A stretch of DNA of 64,000 bases from Cohnella algarum (GCF_016937515.1 NZ_JAFHKM010000002.1:2165001-2229000), one strand, 5' to 3'; numbered from the stretch's first letter, positions 48,350 to 58,357 are shown. The notes: generated by a model not told the origin, from the letters alone. Numbers and translations: made by a program.

Positions 48350-48367
48350 CATTTGTTCATCGTCCCC

Positions 48368-49390
48368 TCACGTCGAGCTGCGGACGACCAGCTTTGCGGG
48401 CAGCAGCACTTTGCGGGGGAGATGAGGAACCCCGTTGATGCGCTCCAGCAGCAGATCCGCGGCGACCATGCCAATCTCCCTCGTCGGGACGTCGATCGTG
48501 GACAGCGGGGGACTGGCGTATTTCGACATTTCGATGTTGGACAGGCCGATGACGGCCACATCGTCGGGGACGGCGATGCCCTTGTCGTACAACCCGCTGA
48601 GAGCCGCCATCGCCATCAAGTCGCTTGCCGCGAAGAAGGCGGTCGGATACGGCTTCGATTCGATCAGCCGCTGAACGCGTTCGATGCAAACCGCCTCGTC
48701 CCACATGCAGTCGATGACCCAATCCGGGTTCACCTCCAATCCGGCGGCATGCATCGTGGCATAATAGCCCCGGTAGCGCTGGCTGAGCTTGATATCCCCG
48801 CTGATTCCGCTGCCGCCGATGAAGCCGATTCGCGTATGCCCCCTTTCGATCAAATGCTCGACCGCCATGGAAGCGACATGGTGGTGGTCGTAGCCCACGT
48901 TGTCGATATCCCATCGCTGGGTGTCGATCCCGACGATGTAGGGAACTTGCTTGCGCATATATTCATACGTTTCCGCGTTCAATGTCTCCATCAAAATAAG
49001 GCCCGTAACCGATTCGCTGAAGGTGTTGAACAGAATCTTCTTGTCGTTCAATTCGTGACCCGTGCGAATGAAGGCCACGTCATAGCCCTCCCCGATCAGT
49101 CGTTCTTCCGCTCCCGACAAGATGGACATGAAGTACGGATCGTTGTATTTATCCTTCGTTACGCTCAAGACGCATCCGATCCGGATGTTCGTTCTGGCGG
49201 CCGGAATATCCGCCGCGGATCCGCTGCGCTTTGCGTTCGAGCTGATTTTGTAATTCAGGCGGGTGACGGCCTCCCACACTTTGGCGCGGGTCTCGTCGGT
49301 AATTTTGTAGGTGGAGTCGTTGTTCAACACTCTGGACACGGTCGCGGTCGACACGTTGGCCAAATTCGCGACATCCCTGATTGTACTCAT
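48368..49390 (-). CDS. LacI-family transcriptional regulator
   Basis: 340 residues from ATG 49390 with AAAAGGAGATTCC upstream. The HTH and hinge read MSTIRDVANLANVSTATVSR then VLNNDSTYKITDETRAKV. The periplasmic-binding-like effector domain includes GHTRIGFIGGSGISGD and FFAASDLMAMAALSGLYDKG. Divergent from the uptake operon at 49746 and probably its repressor, with a sugar or sugar derivative imported by that operon as inducer. Confidence 0.93.
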   Translation of the reverse strand: MSTIRDVANLANVSTATVSRVLNNDSTYKITDETRAKVWEAVTRLNYKISSNAKRSGSAADIPAARTNIRIGCVLSVTKDKYNDPYFMSILSGAEERLIGEGYDVAFIRTGHELNDKKILFNTFSESVTGLILMETLNAETYEYMRKQVPYIVGIDTQRWDIDNVGYDHHHVASMAVEHLIERGHTRIGFIGGSGISGDIKLSQRYRGYYATMHAAGLEVNPDWVIDCMWDEAVCIERVQRLIESKPYPTAFFAASDLMAMAALSGLYDKGIAVPDDVAVIGLSNIEMSKYASPPLSTIDVPTREIGMVAADLLLERINGVPHLPRKVLLPAKLVVRSST

Positions 49391-49628
49391 GGGTATGGAA
49401 TCTCCTTTTCCGAAACGCACGGCTCTATTTTGAGTTTATTGTATCATGCCTTTCCGTGTTTACGAAACAAAAACCGGTTATAATTGCGCAAATCGTTTCC
49501 TCACATGTTACGTAACGTTTACGCAATACATCATCACAATTTTCGCATAAATGCAATAAACTTTTTCAATTTTAACGAAAAAAATTAATGAAAACTACAC
49601 AAAACGAACAAATTTCTTAAAAAAACGC

Positions 49629-49682
49629 TTGCATGATCAGCCTCTCATGCTATAATTACGCCATAAGGTTTACTAAACAAAC
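49629..49682 (+). promoter_or_regulatory. Promoter and likely LacI operator of the uptake operon
   Basis: TTGCAT (49629-49634), a 16-base spacer, and TATAAT (49651-49656). Just downstream, over the expected start point, is GTTTACTAAAC, a near-palindrome typical of LacI-family sites. Related GTTTACG words occur further upstream at about 49460 and 49510. The 355-base divergent region otherwise contains only AT-rich spacer. Confidence 0.7.
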
Positions 49683-49745
49683 GTAACAAATAACGTAACA
49701 AAATAGTGGTTTACCTGTTGCTTCGAGGGGAGGGGCGCACGGTTC

Positions 49746-51080
49746 ATGAGAAAGCAAAAGACGGTATATCCTTCGATTCTCGACGAGTGGTTTCCCAATC
49801 CGGGCATCGGATTTACGGCCGCGCCCGGGCTGATGGGCGATCCGGACGAGGTCTATGATCCGGGTGGGGAGAAGGTTGAGAAATACCGGTTTACCGATGA
49901 CAGCAAAACCTGCAATCACCCGGACAGCAGGGTGTCTTTCTTCAGCGTCCGTTGGAGGGATTTGGAGCCCGCGAAAGGCGAATACCGCTGGGAGCGCATC
50001 GAAGAGAAGCTCGACGCGGCGAAATCCGCCGGCTGCTCGGCCATCGTCCGCTGTTCCCCGTACGCGTTGAACGAAGAAGACGATATTCCGGATTGGTTTC
50101 GGGCGGATTTCCCGGACGAGCCCGATTTTCCGTTTTGGAGGATCGATCCGAATTCGACGCCTTACGCGGAGCACTGGTCCGATTTCATTCGGGCTTTCGC
50201 GGCCCGGTTCGACGGACACCCCGTCATCAGCTCCGTCGATTTGACGATCGTCGGGGCGTGGGGCGAAGGCGGGGGAACCGAATTCATGGCGCCGGACGCG
50301 ATCAGACGGATCGTGAACGCGTACCTGGACGGGTTCAAGCTTACGCCGGTGCAATCGCTGCTGCACGACCCGGCGTCGAGCGCCATCATTCGGGAACGGA
50401 AAGCGAGCGTCGGCTTCCGCGTCGATTGCCTGGGGGATATGGGCGGTTTTCATGGGAAAAGATGGTCGCACATGACGGACTTTTACCCGCAAAATATTCA
50501 AAACTTCCGGATGGGGGACGCCTGGGAGAAGGCGCCGGTCGTCTTCGAAGCCTGCTGGCATATGCACGACTGGTACCGGCAGGGCTGGGATATCGATTAT
50601 ATCCTCGACGAGTCGTTGAAATGGCATATCTCTTCCTTTCATAGCAAGGGGACGATCGTGCCGCAGCCCTGGAAAGAAAACGTCGAGCGCTGGCTCAAGA
50701 AGATGGGCTACCGGTTCGAACTGAGAAAATTCACGTTCGATGCCGAAGTCAAGGCGGGCGGGGAGCTGCGCGTTGCCGGTCTTTGGGCGAATGTGGGGGT
50801 GGCTCCGATCTACAATCGGTACCCGCTGGTCGTCCGATTGGCCGGGAAGGACCGGACGCTTGCCTTCCGGGCCCGGGAGGATATCCGGGAATGGCTGCCG
50901 GACCGCGATATTTGGTGGGAAGAAAGCTTTGTCCTTCCCGAGGATCTGGCGGAAGGCGAATACCGTCTGGAAATCGGAATCGAAACCGGAGTGCCGGAAA
51001 TCGGAAATCTCAATCTTGCGATCGAAGGAAATGCGGACGGCTACTACCCGATGGGAACGTTGATTCTGGAAAGGGGATAA
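49746..51080 (+). CDS. DUF4832-like putative glycoside hydrolase
   Basis: 444 residues with no signal peptide, so cytoplasmic. The first ~310 residues look like a TIM barrel of the GH42-like type: WFPNPGIGFTAAPG, VSFFSVRWRDLEPAKGEYRW (early strand) and VDLTIVGAWGEGGGTEFM, where the Glu could be catalytic. The C-terminal ~110 residues form a strand-rich domain of DUF4832 type (LRVAGLWANVGVAPIYNRYP and LPEDLAEGEYRLEIGIE). First gene of the LacI-controlled operon. Substrate unknown. Confidence 0.75.
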   Translation: MRKQKTVYPSILDEWFPNPGIGFTAAPGLMGDPDEVYDPGGEKVEKYRFTDDSKTCNHPDSRVSFFSVRWRDLEPAKGEYRWERIEEKLDAAKSAGCSAIVRCSPYALNEEDDIPDWFRADFPDEPDFPFWRIDPNSTPYAEHWSDFIRAFAARFDGHPVISSVDLTIVGAWGEGGGTEFMAPDAIRRIVNAYLDGFKLTPVQSLLHDPASSAIIRERKASVGFRVDCLGDMGGFHGKRWSHMTDFYPQNIQNFRMGDAWEKAPVVFEACWHMHDWYRQGWDIDYILDESLKWHISSFHSKGTIVPQPWKENVERWLKKMGYRFELRKFTFDAEVKAGGELRVAGLWANVGVAPIYNRYPLVVRLAGKDRTLAFRAREDIREWLPDRDIWWEESFVLPEDLAEGEYRLEIGIETGVPEIGNLNLAIEGNADGYYPMGTLILERG

Positions 51081-51088
51081 AAAGAGTG

Positions 51089-52384
51089 ATGGTGGCCCGC
51101 TTGGACTTTCAGACGTGCCTGGCCTATTGCCGATTCGATTTTTTGCCGGAAGGGCTGGAGGAGAAGTACGAGGCCTACGTGCCGAATCAAGACGCGGCGT
51201 TGATTCCGCGAAGCTTTTTGACCGACCTGTTCGCGCGTTACGAGGTGCCCGAAACGGTCCGGCAAACGCTGCTGCGAGGCATCGAAGCGATCGAAGGCGA
51301 CGGCACGCTGTTTCATTTTACCAAGTTTCTGGTCGACGTCCTTTGTTCCGCCCGCTGGCGGTGCGACGAAGCGTTCTACACGAATATGACGCCGGGCTGC
51401 ATGACGCATTCCCGGGAGCTCTACTCCTTTCTCCTGCTCCTCGCCTGCGTCGTTCCTTCCAAGAACTTTCTGGCCGACCGCGGCGTTCCCGAGGCGCATT
51501 ACGAGGAGATTGCGACTCAATTCCTGAAGCCGCAGCTCGACAAGCTCGCCGAACGCGGGGATGCCGCAGTTGACGATTTTCAATGGAAGATGAATTTTTA
51601 CACCTGTTCCATTTTTCTTCACGACCGCTTCTATTTTATTGTTCACCGTTTTCAGGATGAATTTACGATGTTCCGCCATGTCCGGACGGGGAAAGTCGCG
51701 GCGCTGAGGCATGCGGGCGAGACGTTTCGCGGCGACGGGCAAAAGGACGGGGTGAACGGCATCTCGGATGCGGCCGGCCGTTTCGTCACGGAATGGAGCG
51801 AAACAAACGAAACCGTTCGGGCGAACCGGATCAACCCGATGGGCTTCGTCGAGCGGGAGCCGGTCGTTCTCGCGAAGTCGGAGTGGGAGCCCGTGCTGCG
51901 CAAAGGGGATATGCTGCTGGCGCTCCACATTCCGTCCGGGCCCGGGTATACGCCCGAACGGCTGAAGGCCTCGATGCGGATGGCCCTCGATTTTTATGCG
52001 CGATATTTCCCCGAGCTGCCGATCAGGGGCTTCTGGAGCGAAAGCTGGCTGTACGACCCGGCGTTGTCGCTGCTGCTCGACCCGGAAAAGAGCAATATCG
52101 TGCAGGTGCAAAGGCAAATGTACGTTTATCCGGTATCCGAGGGAGACCGCATGCTTCGCCTCGAATTGTTCGGAGACCGGAACGCCGACCCGCTGACCGC
52201 TCCCGCGCGAACGTCGCTGCAGAAGGCGGCCGCGGAGTATATGCGAAAGGGCGGCCGCTTTCATACGTCCGGCATGATCGTGCTGAAGGAAGAGGTCGAT
52301 CGCATCGGAAGCAGGCCTTATGTCGAGGCGGAGGAGATCGAGAAATTCCGGGAAGCGGCCCTCGGCCGTCTGGCGGGGAGGTAA
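51089..52384 (+). CDS. Acyltransferase-fold protein of unknown function (DUF5596-like)
   Basis: 431 residues, ATG eight bases after the previous stop with AAAGGGG upstream. It has a helical N-terminal half (TPGCMTHSRELYSFLLLLAC) and a C-terminal half with LLALHIPSGPGYTPERLKAS and LPIRGFWSESWLYDPALSLL, which resembles the GNAT-like acyltransferase domain proteins found in Firmicutes carbohydrate clusters. No known reaction. Its place between two related DUF4832-like genes suggests that it modifies the same substrate. Confidence 0.65.
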   Translation: MVARLDFQTCLAYCRFDFLPEGLEEKYEAYVPNQDAALIPRSFLTDLFARYEVPETVRQTLLRGIEAIEGDGTLFHFTKFLVDVLCSARWRCDEAFYTNMTPGCMTHSRELYSFLLLLACVVPSKNFLADRGVPEAHYEEIATQFLKPQLDKLAERGDAAVDDFQWKMNFYTCSIFLHDRFYFIVHRFQDEFTMFRHVRTGKVAALRHAGETFRGDGQKDGVNGISDAAGRFVTEWSETNETVRANRINPMGFVEREPVVLAKSEWEPVLRKGDMLLALHIPSGPGYTPERLKASMRMALDFYARYFPELPIRGFWSESWLYDPALSLLLDPEKSNIVQVQRQMYVYPVSEGDRMLRLELFGDRNADPLTAPARTSLQKAAAEYMRKGGRFHTSGMIVLKEEVDRIGSRPYVEAEEIEKFREAALGRLAGR

Positions 52385-52388
52385 CGCG

Positions 52389-53489
52389 ATGTGCATGTAC
52401 TCGCTTGACCGCTACGAGAAATACAAAACGGTCGTCGCCAGGCCCGTTCCCTTGCCTCGGGCCGACGCTTCCGCCGGGGAAGAACGGCTGACCTACCTCT
52501 CTCTCTCGTGGAAAGAGCTGGAGCCCGAGCGCGGGGAATACCGGCTCGAAGGGATCGAGAAGGCGCTTGAGGCCGCAGCCCATCCCGTGCTTGCGCTTTC
52601 GCCCGAGCCGCCCGCGTGGGCAAAGTCCGCCGAGAGCGCCTGCTTCGCGGCTTTGGTCCGCAAGGCGGGAAGCCGGTTCGATTCGGACGGCCGCCTTGCC
52701 GGCGTCGTCATCCGGGGGCCGACGGACAGCAAAGAGGAATGGAACGCGTACATGGAGGCGTTCGTTGAAACGCCGATTCTCGCGGACCTGCAAAATGCCG
52801 CGCTCATTCGCCACCTTCGGGCGAACGGCCGGGAGTTCGGACTTAGGGTAACTTGCGGCGAGGCGAACTGGATCGAATGCTGCGAAGCCTTCGCCAGGCA
52901 AAACCTGAACGGGATCTGGAAACGCCGGCCCGTTATCCTTCACGTCACCGACCCCGTTTGCGGTCCGAACGTGCGGCGCGAGGCGTTTCGCTGGCATGCG
53001 AGCCTGGCGAACGCGGACGCGGGCGGCGCGCTTGGCGCCCGGCTCTCCCTAAGAAGAATGACGTATCCGGAGACGGTATCGTCCGGCGGGAGCTTTCCGC
53101 TGCGGCTGTGGTTCGTAAATGCGGGGAGCGCGAGAGTGTACCGGGAATTCGGACTATGGCTTCGGCTCCGGAAGGACGATGCATCGTACGACATCCCGGT
53201 CCGGGCCGATACGGATTCGTGGCTTACGGGCGATCTCGTTCATAACGAGATGCTGCGATTGCCCGATCTGTCGCCGGGGATGTATACGGTGAGTCTGGGG
53301 ACGTTGTTCCGGGACGGCACGCCGCTCAAATTGAATATCTACGGGCAGGGAGAGGACGGGTTTTACGCGGCCGGCGCCGTAACGGTCGAGCGGACGAGCG
53401 CGGACCCGCTTCTGAATATTTGGGATTCGTACTATCCGGAAGGCTATTATCCGCTTGAGGACCCGAAGGTTCCGGAACAGCCGATCTAA
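52389..53489 (+). CDS. Second DUF4832-like protein
   Basis: 366 residues, four bases after the previous stop with GGGAGGT. The text LTYLSLSWKELEPERGEYRL mirrors the first DUF4832-like protein (VRWRDLEPAKGEYRW), and the C-terminal domain aligns in pattern (GSFPLRLWFVNAGSARVYRE, SPGMYTVSLGTLF, DGFYAAGAVTVER). The barrel is much shorter and lacks the GAWGEGGG region, so it may be a degenerate or binding version. It probably arose by duplication. Confidence 0.65.
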   Translation: MCMYSLDRYEKYKTVVARPVPLPRADASAGEERLTYLSLSWKELEPERGEYRLEGIEKALEAAAHPVLALSPEPPAWAKSAESACFAALVRKAGSRFDSDGRLAGVVIRGPTDSKEEWNAYMEAFVETPILADLQNAALIRHLRANGREFGLRVTCGEANWIECCEAFARQNLNGIWKRRPVILHVTDPVCGPNVRREAFRWHASLANADAGGALGARLSLRRMTYPETVSSGGSFPLRLWFVNAGSARVYREFGLWLRLRKDDASYDIPVRADTDSWLTGDLVHNEMLRLPDLSPGMYTVSLGTLFRDGTPLKLNIYGQGEDGFYAAGAVTVERTSADPLLNIWDSYYPEGYYPLEDPKVPEQPI

Positions 53490-53534
53490 CGCCACGAACG
53501 CGACAAAATCAACGAAACGCTGGAGGGAATCGAT

Positions 53535-54818
53535 TTGAAGCTGGCACTCATCGGTGCAGGACAACGAGGGATGATTTACGCCCGCTACGCGAAAGAAAAG
53601 GCCGAAATCGCCGCGGTCGTCGAACCGGACGACATTCGCAGAAAGGCGGCGGCGGACGAGTTCGGGATTCCTCCGGAGCTGCGATTTCGAACGGCGAACG
53701 ACTTTTTTCGCTCGGGGAAAATCGCCGACGCCGTCATGATCGCCTCCATGGACCGCGACCATTACGAACAAACGATGGAGGCGCTGGAGCTCGGGTACGA
53801 CATTTTGCTGGAGAAGCCGATCTCGCCCAGCCCCGAAGAATGCTTGCGCATTCAGCAAAAAGCGAACGAGAAGGGCCGCAAGGTCATCGTGTGCCATGTG
53901 CTGCGGTATACGAACTTTTTCGCCGAAATCAAAAAAATCATCGACAGCAACGAGCTGGGCAAAGTGGTGACGATCCAGCACAACGAAAATATCGGCAATT
54001 ACCACCACGCGCATTCCTTCGTCCGGGGGAACTGGCGCCGAAGCGATCTGGCCAGCCCCCTGATCATGCAGAAATCCTGTCATGACATGGATATTTTGGC
54101 CTGGCTCGTCGGCAGCGAGGCGAAGCGGATTTCTTCCTATGGCGACCTGACCTTTTTCAAGGAAGAGAATGCGCCGGAAGGAAGCGCCGACCGGTGCCTG
54201 GACTGCAAGGTAACGGATTGCCGGTTCGACGCGCGCAAGGCCTATCTGCCGATAAGGGGACAATGGCCGGCCACCGTCATCGGGGCGGATCAATCGGAAG
54301 CGGGCCTGCTCGAGGCGCTCAAGACCAGCCCTTACGGGCGGTGCGTCTACCGGTGCGACAACGACGTTTGCGACCATCAGGTCACGTTGATCGAATTCAA
54401 GAACGGCGTCACGGTCACCTTCAACCTGAGCGGCTTCACGAACAAAATGTACCGGACGATCAAAATCATGTGCGAGCACGGGGAAATCCGGGGCGACGAC
54501 AGCCTGAACGTCATCGAAGTAACGAGGTTCTCCTCCAATATGACGGATCGCAGCGAACAAACCGTCATTCGGCCGGCGGCCGTATCGGGGGGCCACAACG
54601 GCGGCGACGCGGGCTTGATGGCCGATTTTCTCGAAATGATGGAAAACGGCGGCCAGACGAGCCGATCGTCCATCGACAAGTCCGTGGAAAGCCATATTAT
54701 GGCGTTCGCGGCCGAGAGGGCGAGGGTGTCCGGCCATGTGGTCGAGATCGATCGATTGAAGGAAGAACTGCAAGGAAAGATTGCAGCGGAGCCGCTTGCG
54801 ACCGTGGAAAGGATGTGA
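53535..54818 (+). CDS. Gfo/Idh/MocA-family oxidoreductase with a cysteine-rich insert
   Basis: 427 residues from TTG 53535 with GGAGGGAATC upstream. Rossmann motif ALIGAGQRGMIYARYA, sugar-site motif LLEKPISPSPEE near residue 98 and SCHDMDILAWLVGS near 175. An insert SADRCLDCKVTDCRFDARKA, with a further CVYRCDNDVCDHQ, suggests a bound metal. Such enzymes oxidise sugars inside the cell; here it is the only dehydrogenase of the operon. Confidence 0.9.
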   Translation: MKLALIGAGQRGMIYARYAKEKAEIAAVVEPDDIRRKAAADEFGIPPELRFRTANDFFRSGKIADAVMIASMDRDHYEQTMEALELGYDILLEKPISPSPEECLRIQQKANEKGRKVIVCHVLRYTNFFAEIKKIIDSNELGKVVTIQHNENIGNYHHAHSFVRGNWRRSDLASPLIMQKSCHDMDILAWLVGSEAKRISSYGDLTFFKEENAPEGSADRCLDCKVTDCRFDARKAYLPIRGQWPATVIGADQSEAGLLEALKTSPYGRCVYRCDNDVCDHQVTLIEFKNGVTVTFNLSGFTNKMYRTIKIMCEHGEIRGDDSLNVIEVTRFSSNMTDRSEQTVIRPAAVSGGHNGGDAGLMADFLEMMENGGQTSRSSIDKSVESHIMAFAAERARVSGHVVEIDRLKEELQGKIAAEPLATVERM

Positions 54819-54822
54819 CGCC

Positions 54823-55785
54823 ATGCGTTCGGCCGCCAACGAGACGCCTGCGCCTGCGCCGGCCAGGAAGAAGAACGGATTTTTCCGCGAGCTGAAAAAG
54901 CACCATATCCTGTACCTGATGAGCGTTCCCGGGCTGATCGTCCTGCTGATGTTCAGCTACATCCCTTTTTCCGGCGTCTGGATGGCGTTTACGGATTTCA
55001 ATGTCGTGGACGGGATCTTCGGCAGCCCGTTCGTCGGCCTCGACAATTTCAAGTATTTCTTCTCGTCGGGCAGCATGGGATGGAGGGTCACGTACAACAC
55101 GCTGTTTATTAACTTTTTCGGCATTATATTCGGGATCCTGTTTCCGGTAGCCATTGCCGTTTTCCTGAACGAAATCCGGAGCGCCGCGTTCAAAAAGCTG
55201 ACCCAGAGCATGATGTTTTTTCCTTACTTTCTTTCGTGGGTCGTCGTCGGCGCGATCATTTACGGGATTTTTTCGTCCGATGTCGGCGTGGCGAACAACA
55301 TGCTGGCGCTCTTCGGCATGGAACCGATCTCCTGGTATTCGGAGCCGAAGTACTGGAAAGCGATCGTCATTGCCGCGAACGTCTGGAAATGGAGCGGGTA
55401 CAGCTCGATCGTGTATATGGCGGCCATGGTCAATTTCGATCAGAGCTTGTACGAATCCGCGAAGGTGGACGGGGCCAATAAAATGCAGCAAATCCTCCGC
55501 CTGACGATTCCGATGCTGAAGCCGACGATCATCGTGTTGACGCTCTTGAACGTAGGCCGGATCTTTTACGGCGACTTCGGCATGATCTACGGCATTGTCG
55601 GCAACAATCCGGTGCTTGGCGACGCCGTGACGGTCATCGACACCTACGTGTACCAGTCCATGCGCACGCTGGGCTTCTCCTACGCGACGGCGGTCGGGTT
55701 GATGCAATCCGTCCTCGGGCTGATTCTGGTGCTCGCGGCCAACCGGGCGGCGAAGAAAATAAACGACGGAGAGGGTCTATTCTAA
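54823..55785 (+). CDS. ABC sugar transporter permease, LplB type
   Basis: 320 residues, six predicted membrane helices. The EAA loop reads YESAKVDGANKMQQILRLTI, the contact site for the ATPase. Family marker: the N-terminal HHILYLMSVPGLIVLLMFSY. It pairs with the next permease to form the channel for the substrate delivered by the lipoprotein at 56747. Confidence 0.93.
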   Translation: MRSAANETPAPAPARKKNGFFRELKKHHILYLMSVPGLIVLLMFSYIPFSGVWMAFTDFNVVDGIFGSPFVGLDNFKYFFSSGSMGWRVTYNTLFINFFGIIFGILFPVAIAVFLNEIRSAAFKKLTQSMMFFPYFLSWVVVGAIIYGIFSSDVGVANNMLALFGMEPISWYSEPKYWKAIVIAANVWKWSGYSSIVYMAAMVNFDQSLYESAKVDGANKMQQILRLTIPMLKPTIIVLTLLNVGRIFYGDFGMIYGIVGNNPVLGDAVTVIDTYVYQSMRTLGFSYATAVGLMQSVLGLILVLAANRAAKKINDGEGLF

Positions 55786-55787
55786 CC

Positions 55788-56681
55788 ATGGAAAAGAACA
55801 GGTTGCTGAGCGATAAACTGGTGACGACCCTTGCCTATGTTTTTATCGGTTGCTTTGCCGTCGCTTGCCTCTACCCTCTTCTGCTTACCGTCAGCGTATC
55901 CTTCTCCTCCGAACAAGCGATCGCGAGAAACGGCTATTCGATCTTTCCGCAGGACGCGACTTTGGATACGTACACCTATATTTTCGTCAACAGCGGGACC
56001 AAAATTCTGCAATCCTACGGAGTCACGATTTTCGTCACCGTGGCGGGAACGATCGGCGCCTTGCTGATTACGAGCATGATGGCGTTCGCCATCTCGATCC
56101 GCAAGCTGCGATACCGCAACGTGCTGGCCTTTATTTCCAATTTCACGATCATCTTCTCCGCCGGCCTGATCCCGTGGTATATGGTCAGCGTCAATTACTA
56201 CGGCCTGAAAAATTCGATCTGGGCTTTGATCGTGCCGTCCATCTTCAACGTTTGGAATATGTTCCTCATGCGCACGTATTTCAATGCCATTTCCCCGTCC
56301 TTGTACGAAGCGGCGGAGATCGACGGGGCGAATCATTTCACGGTTTTTTGGAAAATCGCGCTCCCGCTCAGCAAGACGCCGCTGCTGACGGTCGGATTGA
56401 TGTACGCCCTGCAGTATTGGAACGACTGGTGGCACGCGCTCATTTTCATCAACGACAAAGAGCTGTTCCCGTTGCAGTACTACCTGTACAACATTCTGTC
56501 GAACGTCAATGCGATCAGCTCGGGACGCATTCCGTCGGGAGCGTCCGGCAACATCACCTTGCCGGCGGAAACCGTGAAGATGGCGGTCACCGTCATTACG
56601 ATCGGTCCGATTATTTTCCTGTACCCGTTTATTCAACGGTATTTCGTTCAAGGCATTATGACGGGAGCGGTCAAGGAATAA
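55788..56681 (+). CDS. ABC sugar transporter permease, YtcP type
   Basis: 297 residues, six helices, starting two bases after the previous stop. EAA loop: YEAAEIDGANHFTVFWKIAL. The N-terminus (LAYVFIGCFAVACLYPLLLT) and the C-terminal RYFVQGIMTGAVKE are typical of the YtcP group. No ATPase gene accompanies it, as usual for this class, which shares an MsmX-like ATPase. Confidence 0.93.
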   Translation: MEKNRLLSDKLVTTLAYVFIGCFAVACLYPLLLTVSVSFSSEQAIARNGYSIFPQDATLDTYTYIFVNSGTKILQSYGVTIFVTVAGTIGALLITSMMAFAISIRKLRYRNVLAFISNFTIIFSAGLIPWYMVSVNYYGLKNSIWALIVPSIFNVWNMFLMRTYFNAISPSLYEAAEIDGANHFTVFWKIALPLSKTPLLTVGLMYALQYWNDWWHALIFINDKELFPLQYYLYNILSNVNAISSGRIPSGASGNITLPAETVKMAVTVITIGPIIFLYPFIQRYFVQGIMTGAVKE

Positions 56682-56746
56682 GGGGCTCGCGGTCATCGGC
56701 CTGCGAAGGCTTGACATAAATGAACCTAAACGCGGGAGGGTTATGG

Positions 56747-58234
56747 ATGAAAAGGAGAAAAACGCTTGGTTTAACGGTCGCGATGCTGCTTCTGGCTTTG
56801 GTCATGTCGGCATGCAGCCAAGGAAACGGAGGGGAGGCGGGAGAGGCCTCCGGGGATGCGCCCAAGAAACTGGAAACGATGACGATTTTGTATCCCGGGG
56901 AAGAAAGCGACCGCATGACGGAGTTTCTGGAAAACGAGTTTGCGGAGAGAATGGCGACCGATCTCGGGCTGAAGGTGGAAGTGATCTTCGTGCCGTGGGC
57001 GCAATATTGGGAGCAAAAGGACATCATGCTCGCCGCGAACGAGCCGATCGACCTGTACTGGGACGGGCTGCCGGACTTGTCCACCATCGTGAACAAGAAG
57101 CAGGCGATGCCGCTGGACGACCTGATCGAGCAGTACGGCCAGGACATGCTGAAGGTGCTTCCCAAGGAACAGCTTCAAGGCGCGGTCATCGACGGCCAGA
57201 CATACGGCATCCCATCCGCCTATGCGCCGTCTTCCGCCATGTACCAGCTCGTGACCGTTCGCCAGGACATCCTGGAGGCGGTCGGGATGACGGAAGTGAA
57301 AACTCCGGACGACCTGAAGGAATTCGCAGCCAAGGCTGCCGAGCAGTTTCCCGAGCTGAAGGGACCCGCGGACATTATTTTCAAACCGTTGACCCGGTAT
57401 TTCACCGACGAGCAGTACAACTGGATCGCGGTGGAGGATCTCGTCGTCTTCGGCGAAGACACGAAGAAAGCGTACAGCTATTATGAAACGAAGGCCTTCC
57501 AGGACATGGCGAAATTCAACCGCAGCATGTACGAAGACGGATTATATACCGAGGATTTGACGATCAAGTACAACGAGCGCGATTCCCGGATGCAGACGGG
57601 CCTCTACCTGTGGGTCGAGGGGTCGCTGGGCAAAGAGATGGAAATCATCAGCGCCGTGCAGGCGAACGCGCCGGATGCCAGGCTGAAGTCCTACCTGCTC
57701 GCCGAAGACAAGCCTCGATATATCACTTCGACGGGGGGAGAGGTGCTGGGCATCCCGATAACCGCTCCGAATCCCGAAGGCGCGATGAAGTTTATCAACT
57801 GGATCTACCAGTCGCAGGAAAACTACTTGTTCGCGCTGTACGGCGTCGAGGGCAAGGATTACGAGATCGTGGACGGAAGAATCAACAAACTGACCCCGAG
57901 CGAATTTTTCTACGAGTGGATGTTCCGGAACCAGAACTACCAGCTGTTTGCGCCGGAAGTGGATCAGGAAGCGATCGATACGTACAAAAGCTGGGACGAG
58001 AACGCGATCCTTTCGGACTCGCTGGGCTTCCGTTTCAACAACGAGAACGTCAAGGCGATCGAAACGGCTTTGCGCGAGGCGTCGAAGGACATGGCCGCGA
58101 TTCGCTCCGGATTCGTCGATTTCGAGACGGGGTATCCGAAGGCGGTCGAGAAATTAAAGAAAGCGGGCATCGACGAATACGTCGCGGAAGTGCAGCGGCA
58201 GCTCGACGAGTTTCTGGCAAGCAAGCAGCAATAG
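56747..58234 (+). CDS. Extracellular solute-binding lipoprotein of the uptake operon
   Basis: 495 residues from ATG 56747 with GGGAGGG upstream. A lipoprotein signal ends in the lipobox VMSAC near residue 22. The mature protein is a long periplasmic-type binding protein (YIPS-AYAPSSAMYQLVTVRQ text and FINWIYQSQENYLFALYG) of the LipO/oligosaccharide class. It captures the sugar outside the membrane. Last gene of the operon; a terminator follows at 58358. Confidence 0.92.
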   Translation: MKRRKTLGLTVAMLLLALVMSACSQGNGGEAGEASGDAPKKLETMTILYPGEESDRMTEFLENEFAERMATDLGLKVEVIFVPWAQYWEQKDIMLAANEPIDLYWDGLPDLSTIVNKKQAMPLDDLIEQYGQDMLKVLPKEQLQGAVIDGQTYGIPSAYAPSSAMYQLVTVRQDILEAVGMTEVKTPDDLKEFAAKAAEQFPELKGPADIIFKPLTRYFTDEQYNWIAVEDLVVFGEDTKKAYSYYETKAFQDMAKFNRSMYEDGLYTEDLTIKYNERDSRMQTGLYLWVEGSLGKEMEIISAVQANAPDARLKSYLLAEDKPRYITSTGGEVLGIPITAPNPEGAMKFINWIYQSQENYLFALYGVEGKDYEIVDGRINKLTPSEFFYEWMFRNQNYQLFAPEVDQEAIDTYKSWDENAILSDSLGFRFNNENVKAIETALREASKDMAAIRSGFVDFETGYPKAVEKLKKAGIDEYVAEVQRQLDEFLASKQQ

Positions 58235-58248
58235 GGAGCGAAAGGACC

Positions 58249-58294
58249 GCGAGTAGAACGCGCATAGAGCGCGAATAGAGCGCGAATAGAACGC
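58249..58294. repeat. Short 12-bp tandem repeat
   Basis: The word GCGCGAATAGAA and its variants (AGCGCGAATAG, ACGCGCATAGAG) recur about four times just after the solute-binding gene. Confidence 0.7.
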
Positions 58295-58357
58295 GAAGTG
58301 AACTCGCGGAAGTTCGGCGCGGCGCGGTCCGGCTTCGCGGGCCCGTTCCTGCGCGAC

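Noticed and set aside
53154..54839. A 561-codon minus-strand gene over the second oxidoreductase
   Set aside because: It is an antisense frame of a clear Gfo/Idh/MocA gene, with Arg/Val/Asp-rich random composition and no motif.
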